Source: Sulfurimonas sp. (lineage in GTDB: Bacteria > Campylobacterota > Campylobacteria > Campylobacterales > Sulfurimonadaceae). From it: a DNA stretch of 64,000 nucleotides. Positions 23,901 through 31,910 of this stretch are shown one piece after another (positions within the stretch are counted from its first letter, which is position 1; the number at the start of each line of letters is the position of its first letter). The stretch is taken from contig PPDH01000039.1 of NCBI GenBank assembly GCA_002899765.1, forward strand, positions 1 through 64,000, in the 5' to 3' direction. The notes beneath the pieces are model-generated. The model had not been told where the DNA came from. It saw nothing but the letters and a program-made list of their open reading frames with translations, and did not search any database. The position numbers and the translations under genes were made by a program.

Positions 23901-24707
23901 TTATATTATAAAATATGAAAGTAACATAATGACAAATAGTTTTAAGAGAAGTATTACGGATGTTCCGATTATATTTCCGATTTGACAGCTAGTGCATGAG
24001 GTAAATCGTTTGCCCTCATACTGAGCATAAAAAAAGTAGATAATGTTTAACCCAAGAGAGGTAAGAAAAAGATATGTCTGATATTCCCAAAGTTGCCCAG
24101 AACTGCTATCATCTACAAATAATGAACCTATTAGTAAAATTATCATGACAATCATCAGTCCATTAATAACTTTAATAATATAATCTCTTTTAAAAACAGT
24201 AGGGCAACTCTGCGAGATTGCAATATCACTTCCAAATTCTAGTTTTTTTTGAAACAGTTTCTTCTCTTCTTTATTTAGCTTATTTAAAAAACTTGATCCA
24301 AATGTATAATCTATCTTTCTTTGAAGCAAAATGCTCAAATCCCCATCTGCCTTTAGCGAATGCTGTTTACCTTCTCTATCTTGATAAACTAAGCTTATCG
24401 TCTCATATCTTGTGACTTCAGCGCTAAGTCCCGGAAAATAAGCCGTTTTCTCAGTTGTAGTAACTCTGCCGCTCTGATTTATTATTCTTGGATTTATCAA
24501 CTCCAAAAAAGAGCCGTCTTCTTTTTTTACAACTACTATATTGTAATAACTCCCTATTTGAAATGCAGCAAGTGCCTCTAAAGAGTTTGCTTCTATAGTA
24601 TCTTTTATATCCTCAATCAGAGAGAATATCTCTTCATTAAAAACCCTTACATCCGTTGCATACTTTACACTAGGAGGGGTAGGATATGTAATTATCTCTT
24701 TTAGCAT
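23901..24707 (-). CDS. Deformylase-like domain fused to C-terminal membrane helices
   Basis: A 268-residue protein. Residues 1-155 follow the order of peptide deformylase motifs, but each is degenerate: ALAAFQIG for the GxGLAAxQ loop, FPGLSAE where the metal cysteine motif EGCLS should be, and LLQRKIDYTFG in place of HExDHLxG. The metal-binding Cys and both His are therefore absent. Two hydrophobic segments (about 180-198 and 210-230) and a third at the C-terminus anchor it, with a CTSCQIG pair between. It is probably not a working deformylase. Role unknown. Confidence 0.6.
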   Translation of the reverse strand: MLKEIITYPTPPSVKYATDVRVFNEEIFSLIEDIKDTIEANSLEALAAFQIGSYYNIVVVKKEDGSFLELINPRIINQSGRVTTTEKTAYFPGLSAEVTRYETISLVYQDREGKQHSLKADGDLSILLQRKIDYTFGSSFLNKLNKEEKKLFQKKLEFGSDIAISQSCPTVFKRDYIIKVINGLMIVMIILLIGSLFVDDSSSGQLWEYQTYLFLTSLGLNIIYFFYAQYEGKRFTSCTSCQIGNIIGTSVILLLKLFVIMLLSYFII

Positions 24708-24729
24708 CTATAAATTGCCCTTGTTGAGA

Positions 24730-24754
24730 AAAGACTTTAAAAGATAAAGTCTTT
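24730..24754. terminator. Strong hairpin between the small ORF and the deformylase-like gene
   Basis: A perfect 10-bp stem, AAAGACTTTA/TAAAGTCTTT, around AAAGA, with T runs on the + strand side. On the minus strand it follows the small ORF and sqr and probably ends that transcript. Confidence 0.75.
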
Positions 24755-24766
24755 TTTCAAATAAAA

Positions 24767-24931
24767 CTAGTGACTTTTTCTCACTACTATTAACATCTTT
24801 ATGTTAATTATAATAAATCTAATCAACTGCCAAATTTTACATGTTCTCAACTTAAGAGCAAACGGACCGGGTGTCATCGTTGTAAAATTACTGCCGTATG
24901 CTTTAATGTTATGTTCTGCTTTTTTTTCCAT
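24767..24931 (-). CDS. 54-residue protein downstream of sqr (absent from the ORF track)
   Basis: Read by hand on the minus strand: it starts MEKKAEHNIKAYGSNFTTM, has a basic middle and a hydrophobic IRFIIINIKMLIVV segment that could sit in a membrane, and ends RKSH. AAAGGA stands 8 bases before the ATG. It begins 54 bases after the sqr stop on the same strand and is followed by a strong terminator, so it is probably the second gene of an sqr operon. The family is unknown to me; an accessory or membrane-anchoring role for SQR is speculation. Confidence 0.65.
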   Translation of the reverse strand: MEKKAEHNIKAYGSNFTTMTPGPFALKLRTCKIWQLIRFIIINIKMLIVVRKSH

Positions 24932-24985
24932 TTTTTTTCCTTTAGTTTTATTTTAATCTGACTAGTATTGCCTTAAGACAAAATA

Positions 24986-26455
24986 CTATTCAGGAATCAT
25001 CGTCCATCCGGTTTTTAACTTAGCTTTCCAGATAAAAAGATGGTGAAGAATATGCTTTATCCAGTGTCCTGCAAGACCTATTTCGCCAAAAGTATAGTCA
25101 ACATCACGGCCGGTTCCCGGATATTTCTCAAAGTCGGGAACAACAGGATAAATTGTCATGGCAGCGGCTGTTCCATCAAAAATACCTTTACCTGCCGATG
25201 CAACGCATGCCGCACCCATATGAGCCATAGAAATTTCATGTAAAGGTGCATCTTCACCTTTTAAAATTCTATCGCAAATACTATGCGCAACTGCTTTACC
25301 GATAATACCTGAAGGCATACCCGTTCTTGGCGGAGTCGGTCCTATCGGAGTTCCGTTTGGAGAGCTCATAGGTTTAGAGATTGGATGCGGAGGTGCAAAC
25401 GCTATCCCGCAAGCAAACATATTGCCGTATGTAGGATTTTGGTATGTTTTTGGCCAGTCACTTGCCTTCCAATTTTCATAAGCACCCGCGGCATAATTAG
25501 CATCGACTTTCATAAAACCGTTTGGAGCAAAAACCGTACTTGTAATATCTGAACCATCTTTAGCATATGCTTTAAGACCAACACCTGCAAACGGCGGGAT
25601 TAACATTGAGAAGTCAAACTCCTCTTCTCCCATTGAGCCATCAAGCAGTTCATAATGTACCACTCCTTTTTCAACTTTGTTTACATGAGCACCGATAATC
25701 CAGTCAACATTTCTCTCTGTAAAGAGTGATTCTGCAAAGATTTTTGAACTTACGGCAAAACCCATACTCTTCATGTGAAGTCCGCCGACACCGAAGTCAC
25801 CTAAAAAAGATTCGTTTGAAATCCATTTCAAATCAGCCATGTCACGAACACCAGCTTTGTTTAGCTCATGTTCAATGTTGAAAATATACTCAAACGCAGC
25901 ACCTTGACATGTACATAGACCATGCCCTGTACCTATTAAAAACTTTTGACGCTCACCGTTTTTCATCTTTTGGATAGTTTTTTGGAACTCCTCATTTGCA
26001 TGAGCGGCATGATCTGCCGTACAAACCGAAACCGTAAACTCACCCAAACCCTTAGCATCCCCAAGACCCGGAGTTGCTCCAAAATTAAGTTTAGGCCCCG
26101 TAGCGTTGATAAGATAATCATACTCTACATTTTCACTCTCGCCTTCACGACCTGCAAGCGTATACTCTATACTCACGAAAGGCTTCTGGCTTAACTCTGA
26201 TCCCTCAGGATTGATAGAAACAGCTTTAGCCTGCTTATATGTAATACCTGCTTTTGCATAAACCGGAGCCAAATCAAACGTTACATCTTCTTTACTCATT
26301 CCACCGACTCCAACCCAAATATTTGAGGGAATCCAATTCCATTTTGAATTTGGAGTCACGACAACCACCTCATGAGATGAACCTAACCACTTCGCCGCAA
26401 AAGTTGCAGCAGTATGACCTGATACACCTCCTCCTAAAACAACTAATCTTGCCAT
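24986..26455 (-). CDS. sqr: Sulfide:quinone oxidoreductase-family flavoprotein
   Basis: A 489-residue FAD protein that would oxidise sulfide and reduce quinone at the periplasmic face. The N-terminal FAD loop is VVLGGGVSGHTAA; redox-active cysteine candidates occur in VSVCTADHA, GHGLCTCQG and GAACVASAG. The C-terminus, HWIKHILHHLFIWKAK, looks like an amphipathic membrane anchor. It is longer than classical type I enzymes and lies in one of the less studied SQR types; I cannot fix which. A flavocytochrome-like or other quinone reductase is the alternative. The small ORF follows. Confidence 0.8.
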   Translation of the reverse strand: MARLVVLGGGVSGHTAATFAAKWLGSSHEVVVVTPNSKWNWIPSNIWVGVGGMSKEDVTFDLAPVYAKAGITYKQAKAVSINPEGSELSQKPFVSIEYTLAGREGESENVEYDYLINATGPKLNFGATPGLGDAKGLGEFTVSVCTADHAAHANEEFQKTIQKMKNGERQKFLIGTGHGLCTCQGAAFEYIFNIEHELNKAGVRDMADLKWISNESFLGDFGVGGLHMKSMGFAVSSKIFAESLFTERNVDWIIGAHVNKVEKGVVHYELLDGSMGEEEFDFSMLIPPFAGVGLKAYAKDGSDITSTVFAPNGFMKVDANYAAGAYENWKASDWPKTYQNPTYGNMFACGIAFAPPHPISKPMSSPNGTPIGPTPPRTGMPSGIIGKAVAHSICDRILKGEDAPLHEISMAHMGAACVASAGKGIFDGTAAAMTIYPVVPDFEKYPGTGRDVDYTFGEIGLAGHWIKHILHHLFIWKAKLKTGWTMIPE

Positions 26456-26487
26456 AAAAATATCCTTTTTATTAAAAGTATAAAAAC

Positions 26488-26516
26488 TTCACTTTCATTC
26501 TATCTTAAAAAGTGAA
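26488..26516. other. Inverted repeat between pepN and sqr
   Basis: TTCACTTT and AAAGTGAA are perfectly complementary across a 13-base loop, 33 bases upstream of the sqr start codon. It could be the end of the pepN transcript or an operator in the sqr leader; the sequence does not decide. Confidence 0.3.
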
Positions 26517-26610
26517 AAAATGACAATGTAAAATAAGAAATAATTATTATACGTTAAAATTATAGTAGCAAAAAAACACCAATAATTTGGACTATTTTTA
26601 TTGATAAATC

Positions 26611-29169
26611 TTATAACTTAATTATCTTGCTAACTATCTCATAAACATTTTTTGAAAGCGAGTGTGTAGAAATTACACGTTCTAACTCTTTCTTCATTGC
26701 CGTTTTGTTTTTAGCATTGAGTTTTTCATATATCTTAAAAGCGCCTGCCAGCCCTGATGCCATCTGCGGGTTTATCTTGTCAATATCTATGATTTTATCC
26801 GCTACAAACTTATATCCCCCTGCATCTTTTGCATGAAAATGCTTATAATTCCTCGCGAATACTCCAATGAGAGAACGTACCAGATTTGGCACAAGTTCAT
26901 TGTATGCGTCATCATTTTGAAGTGCTATAACACGCTCTAACGTGCCGTCTCTGCGTGATGCAGCCAAAATAGAGAAATACTTGTTCATAACAAGCGTGTT
27001 GTTTTTATACCTTTTGTAAAAATGCTCCATTGCAATTGCGGAGGATTCAGCAGAGATATTTTCCAGTATATCAAGTGCAACAATCCGGTCGGTCATGGTT
27101 ATAGAGTTGTTGTATTGCTCATTTGCGAGCGAAATTATCTGATCACTCCCTAATGCAGAGAGCAGTTTTAAAGAGCTGTTTTTAATAGCCCTTTTACCGA
27201 TGTTATTTGCATAAAGCTCTTTAGAAAATGGGTCATGATTTTGCGTATAAATCTCTAGAAGTTTATCTTTAAAAACTAAAGCCAAATGTTTTTGCAACTT
27301 CTCTTTTGCATCACATATAACCTCAAAATCAATCTCGTTTTGTCTCTGCATAATCGCAGATACACTTGGAAGCTCCATCAAAAGTGCTTTATAAGATAAA
27401 TCAAGCTCGCACTCTAAAATATACACAAAAGCTTTTACAAACTCCTCATCAACAGCTTCACCTTGCATCACTTTTTCTATGCTGCACAGACCAAAAGATT
27501 GAGCAGATTCGTACCTTACATAACTATTTATGTCATGTTTCATTAAAAAAGCGTAATCGTTACTACTCTGCTCAATAATAATCGGTGCAGAAAAATCTCT
27601 GTTTATAGATAACACGGGCTTTTTTTGAGTCTTAAAGGCAAAAGTTTCTCTCTCTTTTGATACAATAAGCGTCTTTTGCAAAATCTCTTCGCCACTCTCA
27701 TCTAAAAGTGCCATCTTTAGCGGAAAATAGTAAGGTTTTTGCTCACTCCCATCCACAGCATTGGGAACCTTTTGTGTCAAAGTAAGCGTATAACTGCCCT
27801 CTTGAAAATTCTCATCTACATGTAACTTTGGCGTGCCTGATTGATGGTACCACAACTTAAACTGCTCCAAGTCAACTCCGCCTGCTTTGCTCATGGCCCA
27901 CAAAAAGTCATCCGTTCGCACCGCTTGAGCATCAAATGTCTCAAAATACAAATCCATTGCCGCCCTATACTTTTTCTCACCCAAAATAGTATAAATCATA
28001 CGTATAACCTCAGCACCTTTTTCATAAACAGTTGCCGTATAAAAATTGTTTATAGCAATATAAGAATCAGGCTGAATCGGATGTGCAGTCGGCGAGGCAT
28101 CCTCCACAAACTGTCTCTCTCTTAGAGCATTCACATCCTCGATACGCTGCACCTCTTTTGAGTTGAGATCAGCTGAAAAGCATTGATCGCGAAAGACCGT
28201 CAAACCCTCTTTGAGAGTCAACTCAAACCAATCCCTACATGTAATCCTGTTTCCTGTCCAGTTGTGAAAGTACTCATTAGCTATAACGCTTTGAATCCCC
28301 ATAAAATTAGCATCTGTTGCCGTATCTTCATCTGCTAAGACATACGCAGAATTAAAGATGTTTAGCCCCTTATTTTCCATCGCTCCCATGTTAAAACTAT
28401 CAACCGCGACTATATTATAAATCTCCAAATCATACTCACGCCCATAAACCTCTTCATCCCATTTCATCGCATCTTTTAATGATTTCATGGCATGTTTGCA
28501 TTTTGATTCATTGCCTCTGTCAGTATATATATAAAGCCTTACATATTGTCCGCTTTTTGTAACAAACTTATCCTGTGTTACTCACAAATCCCCTGCAACA
28601 AGCGCAAAAAGATAGGATGGTTTTGGATGCGGATCAAACCATGTAGCACCATGTCTTCCATCATCAAGTTTAAAATTAGACTCTCTGTTCCCGTTGCTGA
28701 GTAAAATCGGGTAACGCTTTTTATCTGCGACAAGCGTTGTTTTAAACACAGCCATAACATCGGGACGGTCTATATATGGAGTAATTCTTCTAAAACCCTC
28801 AGGCTCGTTTTGCGTACAAAATATAGTGCCGGATTTATAAAGTCCCTCAAGTTCGCTGTTTAACTGCGGGTAAATTTTATTGATGATTATAAGCTTAAAA
28901 GTATCTCTCACATCCAAGATTTTAAGCGTCTCTTCCTCTATAACATATCTACTCTCATCAAGCCTTTCATCATCAAGATAAATCTCCACAAGTTCCAAAT
29001 CAACGCTGTTTAACACCAAATCCTTAACTGTTTTATCTACTTTTATTATGCTCATCAAGTTTGTGACCTGTGTATGCTCTTCAAAAAGTTCAAAAACCAA
29101 ATCACATGTTTTTATACTAAATTCCGGTGCCTTATAATCTTTTAGATAAATAGTTTCTGCTTTGCTCAT
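26611..29169 (-). pseudogene. pepN: M1 aminopeptidase N pepN, interrupted by one in-frame TGA and altered zinc motif
   Basis: An 852-codon gene for a zinc aminopeptidase with an intact GAMEN motif. Residue 196 is a TGA (28582-28584), splitting it into ORFs of 195 and 625 residues in the same frame; the junction is LVAGDL-stop-VTQDKF, where many homologues have a small residue such as Gly (GGA to TGA). Downstream the zinc motif HExxH reads NEYFH: codon 298 is AAT instead of CAT, removing the first zinc ligand. The following KEGLTVFRD glutamate is present. As written the gene cannot make an active enzyme. Confidence 0.9.
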
Positions 29170-29275
29170 AACTTCTCTTTGTTTTTTTTAAAATAATAGC
29201 ATACTCAAAGCATAACCGTTGAATTTGCTATATTAAAGATTACCCTAGAGCTTTTCTCCGGCTATGGCATTTATA

Positions 29276-29674
29276 TTATTTTCTATCTAATATGTCTTCC
29301 ATTTCAATTCGTGCATAGGAATGTTTGCGTGTCTCAGAAAGAATCTGTTTGAGCCTATTAAAAACATTTTGGGGTGTTTTTGCAACATCAAAGGCATCCA
29401 GTGCAATACAAGAATTAGTACTGTTTAAATGGTTGTCTAATTTGTGAACAATGTTTTGTGATGCTTTATATGCATTTTCTGCTGAAGTAAATGCGAAAAT
29501 AATGAAGTAGTGATTTTCATCAAGCTCTATAAGCTGATCAGAAACTCTAATAAATTCAGACAATTCTACAACACTCAACGGTTTTTCATGATAAAGCATG
29601 GCAAAAGTTGCTTGAACGTTAAATCTTTTGTATATATAATATGTCTTCTTTATAAGAACATCCACTCTATTCAT
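29276..29674 (-). CDS. Conserved-looking hypothetical protein, possibly GGDEF-derived
   Basis: A 132-residue protein from the ATG at 29674 (MNRVDVLIKK), chosen over the longer TTG frame because GAGGAAAA lies just upstream. It has no membrane segment. The pattern of ELDENHYFIIFAF, YKASQNIVHKL and a basic C-terminal helix loosely resembles the fold of GGDEF domains, without a GGDEF motif. I do not recognise a named family. Confidence 0.6.
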   Translation of the reverse strand: MNRVDVLIKKTYYIYKRFNVQATFAMLYHEKPLSVVELSEFIRVSDQLIELDENHYFIIFAFTSAENAYKASQNIVHKLDNHLNSTNSCIALDAFDVAKTPQNVFNRLKQILSETRKHSYARIEMEDILDRK

Positions 29675-30007
29675 TATGTTTTCCTCGTCTTTTTTCAATA
29701 AAGCTATCTGCAATCTTCAAAAGTTTATCTTTGCGTGTATAAAAAGCGTATTAAAAAACTCAAATCTTTCTTCTAAATAGCTACTGCTATAAAATGATAC
29801 TGTATAAAGATAAAGCACCGAGCATGTAATATCAGGTCATTAGTTCATTTTGTGGTACAATTACCTCAATAAAAAATGAGGTATATTCCTCTTCACAGCT
29901 ATTTCGTAACGATTTTTGTCAAATTCTCAATCAAAATTTATTTACGACAAAATGCTCTGTTTGGCAACAGACTAAAAATTATTTTTAAAGAGGCAAAACA
30001 CTATATT
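29675..30007. other. Intergenic region upstream of the Crp/Fnr gene
   Basis: 333 bases with no supported gene. It should hold divergent promoters. The one clear structure is a 7-bp inverted repeat, TACCTCA/TGAGGTA, at 29862-29883 with an A-rich loop, 125 bases before the regulator's start. The N-terminal 44 codons of the track's regulator ORF lie here but are not protein-like for the family. Confidence 0.5.
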
Positions 30008-30667
30008 ATGGACGAAAAGTTAAATTTTATAAAAAAACTGTCCTTTTTTGACTCTCTTAATGATGAAGAGTTAAACACAATCAGCAATATTTCAAAAATA
30101 ATAACTTATCCTAAAAACTCTATACTTTACTATGAAAATGACATCAATGATAAAATCTTTTTTTTGGTATCTGGTCTTTTAAAAGTCTATAAAATAGATA
30201 AATTTGAGAATGAAATATTTCTTTATCATATACACAAAAACTCACTCATTTCTGAACCAACAACTCTCCTTGACGACTCTATACACTGTTTTTCAAATGC
30301 CGAGTTTATAGAAGAGAGTGTTGTTTTAGAAGTTGATTTTTCAGAGTTTAAAAAAGAGTTTTTATCTAAATTTACACTTGTTAACGAATTTATACATGAG
30401 ATACTTCTAAAAACACAACAGCTTCACTGTGTAGTAAACAGAGAACTTGTATTTGACGCGACTGCAAAAGTTGCTTACACTTTGCAAAATGATTTAGAGA
30501 TGTTCAATACTCTTAAAAGACATGAAATCTCTTTTATGCTGCATATTCAACCAGAAACACTCTCAAGAGTGTTGAAAAAATTAAAAAGAAACAATATTAT
30601 AGATAGCGAAAATACAGATATTGTTATTTTAGACAAAGAAAAACTAAATAGTATAATCAGAGGATAA
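30008..30667 (+). CDS. Crp/Fnr-family transcriptional regulator
   Basis: A 219-residue regulator from the ATG at 30008 (MDEKLNFIKKLSFF), which matches the usual N-terminus; the ORF track adds 44 doubtful residues. The cyclic-nucleotide-type beta-barrel occupies about 15-120 and the C-terminal HTH includes FMLHIQPETLSRVLKKLKR. There is no Fnr-type N-terminal cysteine cluster, so it does not sense oxygen through an Fe-S centre. Its position before the nap operon, with a TTGAC-N4-GTCAA box there, suggests it controls nitrate respiration as NssR does in Campylobacter. Confidence 0.85.
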   Translation: MDEKLNFIKKLSFFDSLNDEELNTISNISKIITYPKNSILYYENDINDKIFFLVSGLLKVYKIDKFENEIFLYHIHKNSLISEPTTLLDDSIHCFSNAEFIEESVVLEVDFSEFKKEFLSKFTLVNEFIHEILLKTQQLHCVVNRELVFDATAKVAYTLQNDLEMFNTLKRHEISFMLHIQPETLSRVLKKLKRNNIIDSENTDIVILDKEKLNSIIRG

Positions 30668-30675
30668 CCACTGCA

Positions 30676-31686
30676 ATGATAAGAAAATTTAACAAAATCA
30701 GCACAAAGATAAAAGTCATAGGTGCTCTACTGATATTTTTAATAGGCGGTGTCATTGGTACAACAGCTTATTTAACACAGCAAAACACCAAAGATGCTTT
30801 GCTGATAAATATTGCCGGCAAGCAAAGAATGTTGACACAGGAGATATCTAAAACTATTTTTTATGCTCAATATAGCAAGATTTTTGATTTTAGCGAAATG
30901 GACAAGGCCAGCCATGAATTTATAGAAGGCTTGGATACTTTAAAAAACGGCAACAAAACTCAAGGAATATTTATAGTCTCTACAGAAGAAATTTCCAACC
31001 AATTGGACAAAATTGATTATCTTTGGGGAAATTTTTATAAAAATATTAAAGACTACAAGCAAATGGCAGCTTCTAGTATTGAAAATGAAGAAGAGATGAA
31101 AAAAATTGTTGATTTTATCTATGCCAATAATACTATTTTGCTTGAAAATGTCGATGAATTGGTAACAATGTTCACAAATCACAGTGAAGGCAAAATCAAT
31201 TTTATAAAAACTTTTCAAATTTTTGCAGGAATATTACTTTTTATGATATTCATATACTCTTTTTCTCAATTAAAATCTATCGAGTCTCATGTAGATTCAT
31301 TTATGCAGTATTCAAAAATGCTGGCTGATAATGAAGATATTTCAAATCTTGCACCTATACAACTAGAAGCCGAAAGCGAGAGTGAAATTTTAGAGGTAAG
31401 CGATACTATCAACTGTTTTATAAATAAGATAAATGCTGCAGTCGGTCACTCAAACGAAGCACTTCTGCAATCACAAAAAGCCTCTTCTAAATTAGAAGAA
31501 CTTACCGATGAGTTTGATACCATACTAGATGAATTAAAGGATAGGTCATTAGCAAGCAAACATCTAAACAACAGTGAAGATATTGTTATAGCATCTACAG
31601 AAGAACTAATTAATTCTACAAAAAAACTTACAAACATAAAAAAAGAGTTAGATAAGCTTATTAAAAACTGTCAAGAACTTAAATAG
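30676..31686 (+). CDS. PilJ/NarX-type nitrate-sensor-like membrane protein without output domain
   Basis: A 336-residue protein with transmembrane helices at about 14-34 and 176-196 flanking a periplasmic four-helix bundle. The first periplasmic helix contains NIAGKQRMLTQEISK, the P-box pattern of NarX, NarQ and PilJ-type sensors that bind nitrate. The cytoplasmic part (about 200-336) is HAMP-like followed by coiled coil; there is no kinase, MCP hairpin or GGDEF domain. It starts 8 bases after the Crp/Fnr gene and is probably in its operon. Regulating that protein by direct contact is inference. Confidence 0.75.
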   Translation: MIRKFNKISTKIKVIGALLIFLIGGVIGTTAYLTQQNTKDALLINIAGKQRMLTQEISKTIFYAQYSKIFDFSEMDKASHEFIEGLDTLKNGNKTQGIFIVSTEEISNQLDKIDYLWGNFYKNIKDYKQMAASSIENEEEMKKIVDFIYANNTILLENVDELVTMFTNHSEGKINFIKTFQIFAGILLFMIFIYSFSQLKSIESHVDSFMQYSKMLADNEDISNLAPIQLEAESESEILEVSDTINCFINKINAAVGHSNEALLQSQKASSKLEELTDEFDTILDELKDRSLASKHLNNSEDIVIASTEELINSTKKLTNIKKELDKLIKNCQELK

Positions 31687-31779
31687 CTAAAAGAGTTAAT
31701 AAAGGCTTATTAACCTTGTAAATGTAACTTATGTTTCTTTTTCGTCACATTAATCTTTACTTAAGCTTAAAAACTATGT

Positions 31780-31797
31780 CTTTGACTTAAGTCAAAG
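31780..31797. promoter_or_regulatory. Crp/Fnr-type operator in the nap promoter
   Basis: A perfect 18-bp palindrome, CTTTGACTTAAGTCAAAG, containing TTGAC-N4-GTCAA. A -10-like TAATATAAC lies about 30 bases downstream, which would place the palindrome near -42, the class II activator position. The regulator at 30008-30667 is the obvious candidate ligand. Confidence 0.7.
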
Positions 31798-31864
31798 ATT
31801 TTAAATAGTTCAAAATGCTAATATAACCCCGTTAATGGACACCTTAACAAAAAAGTTTAGACGA

Positions 31865-31880
31865 TGTAGCTCGTGCTACA
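31865..31880 (+). other. Hairpin in the nap mRNA leader
   Basis: TGTAGC and GCTACA pair perfectly around TCGT, 30 bases upstream of the napA start codon and before the AGGAG ribosome-binding site. Possible 5' stabilising structure. Confidence 0.35.
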
Positions 31881-31910
31881 GTGTTGCAAAATTATTAAAC
31901 AGGAGAAAAT

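Noticed and set aside
28582-28584. UGA in pepN or murI as a selenocysteine codon
   Set aside because: Neither family uses selenocysteine, the positions are glycine-like, no SECIS-type hairpin is evident, and other genes have UAA stops of the same kind.
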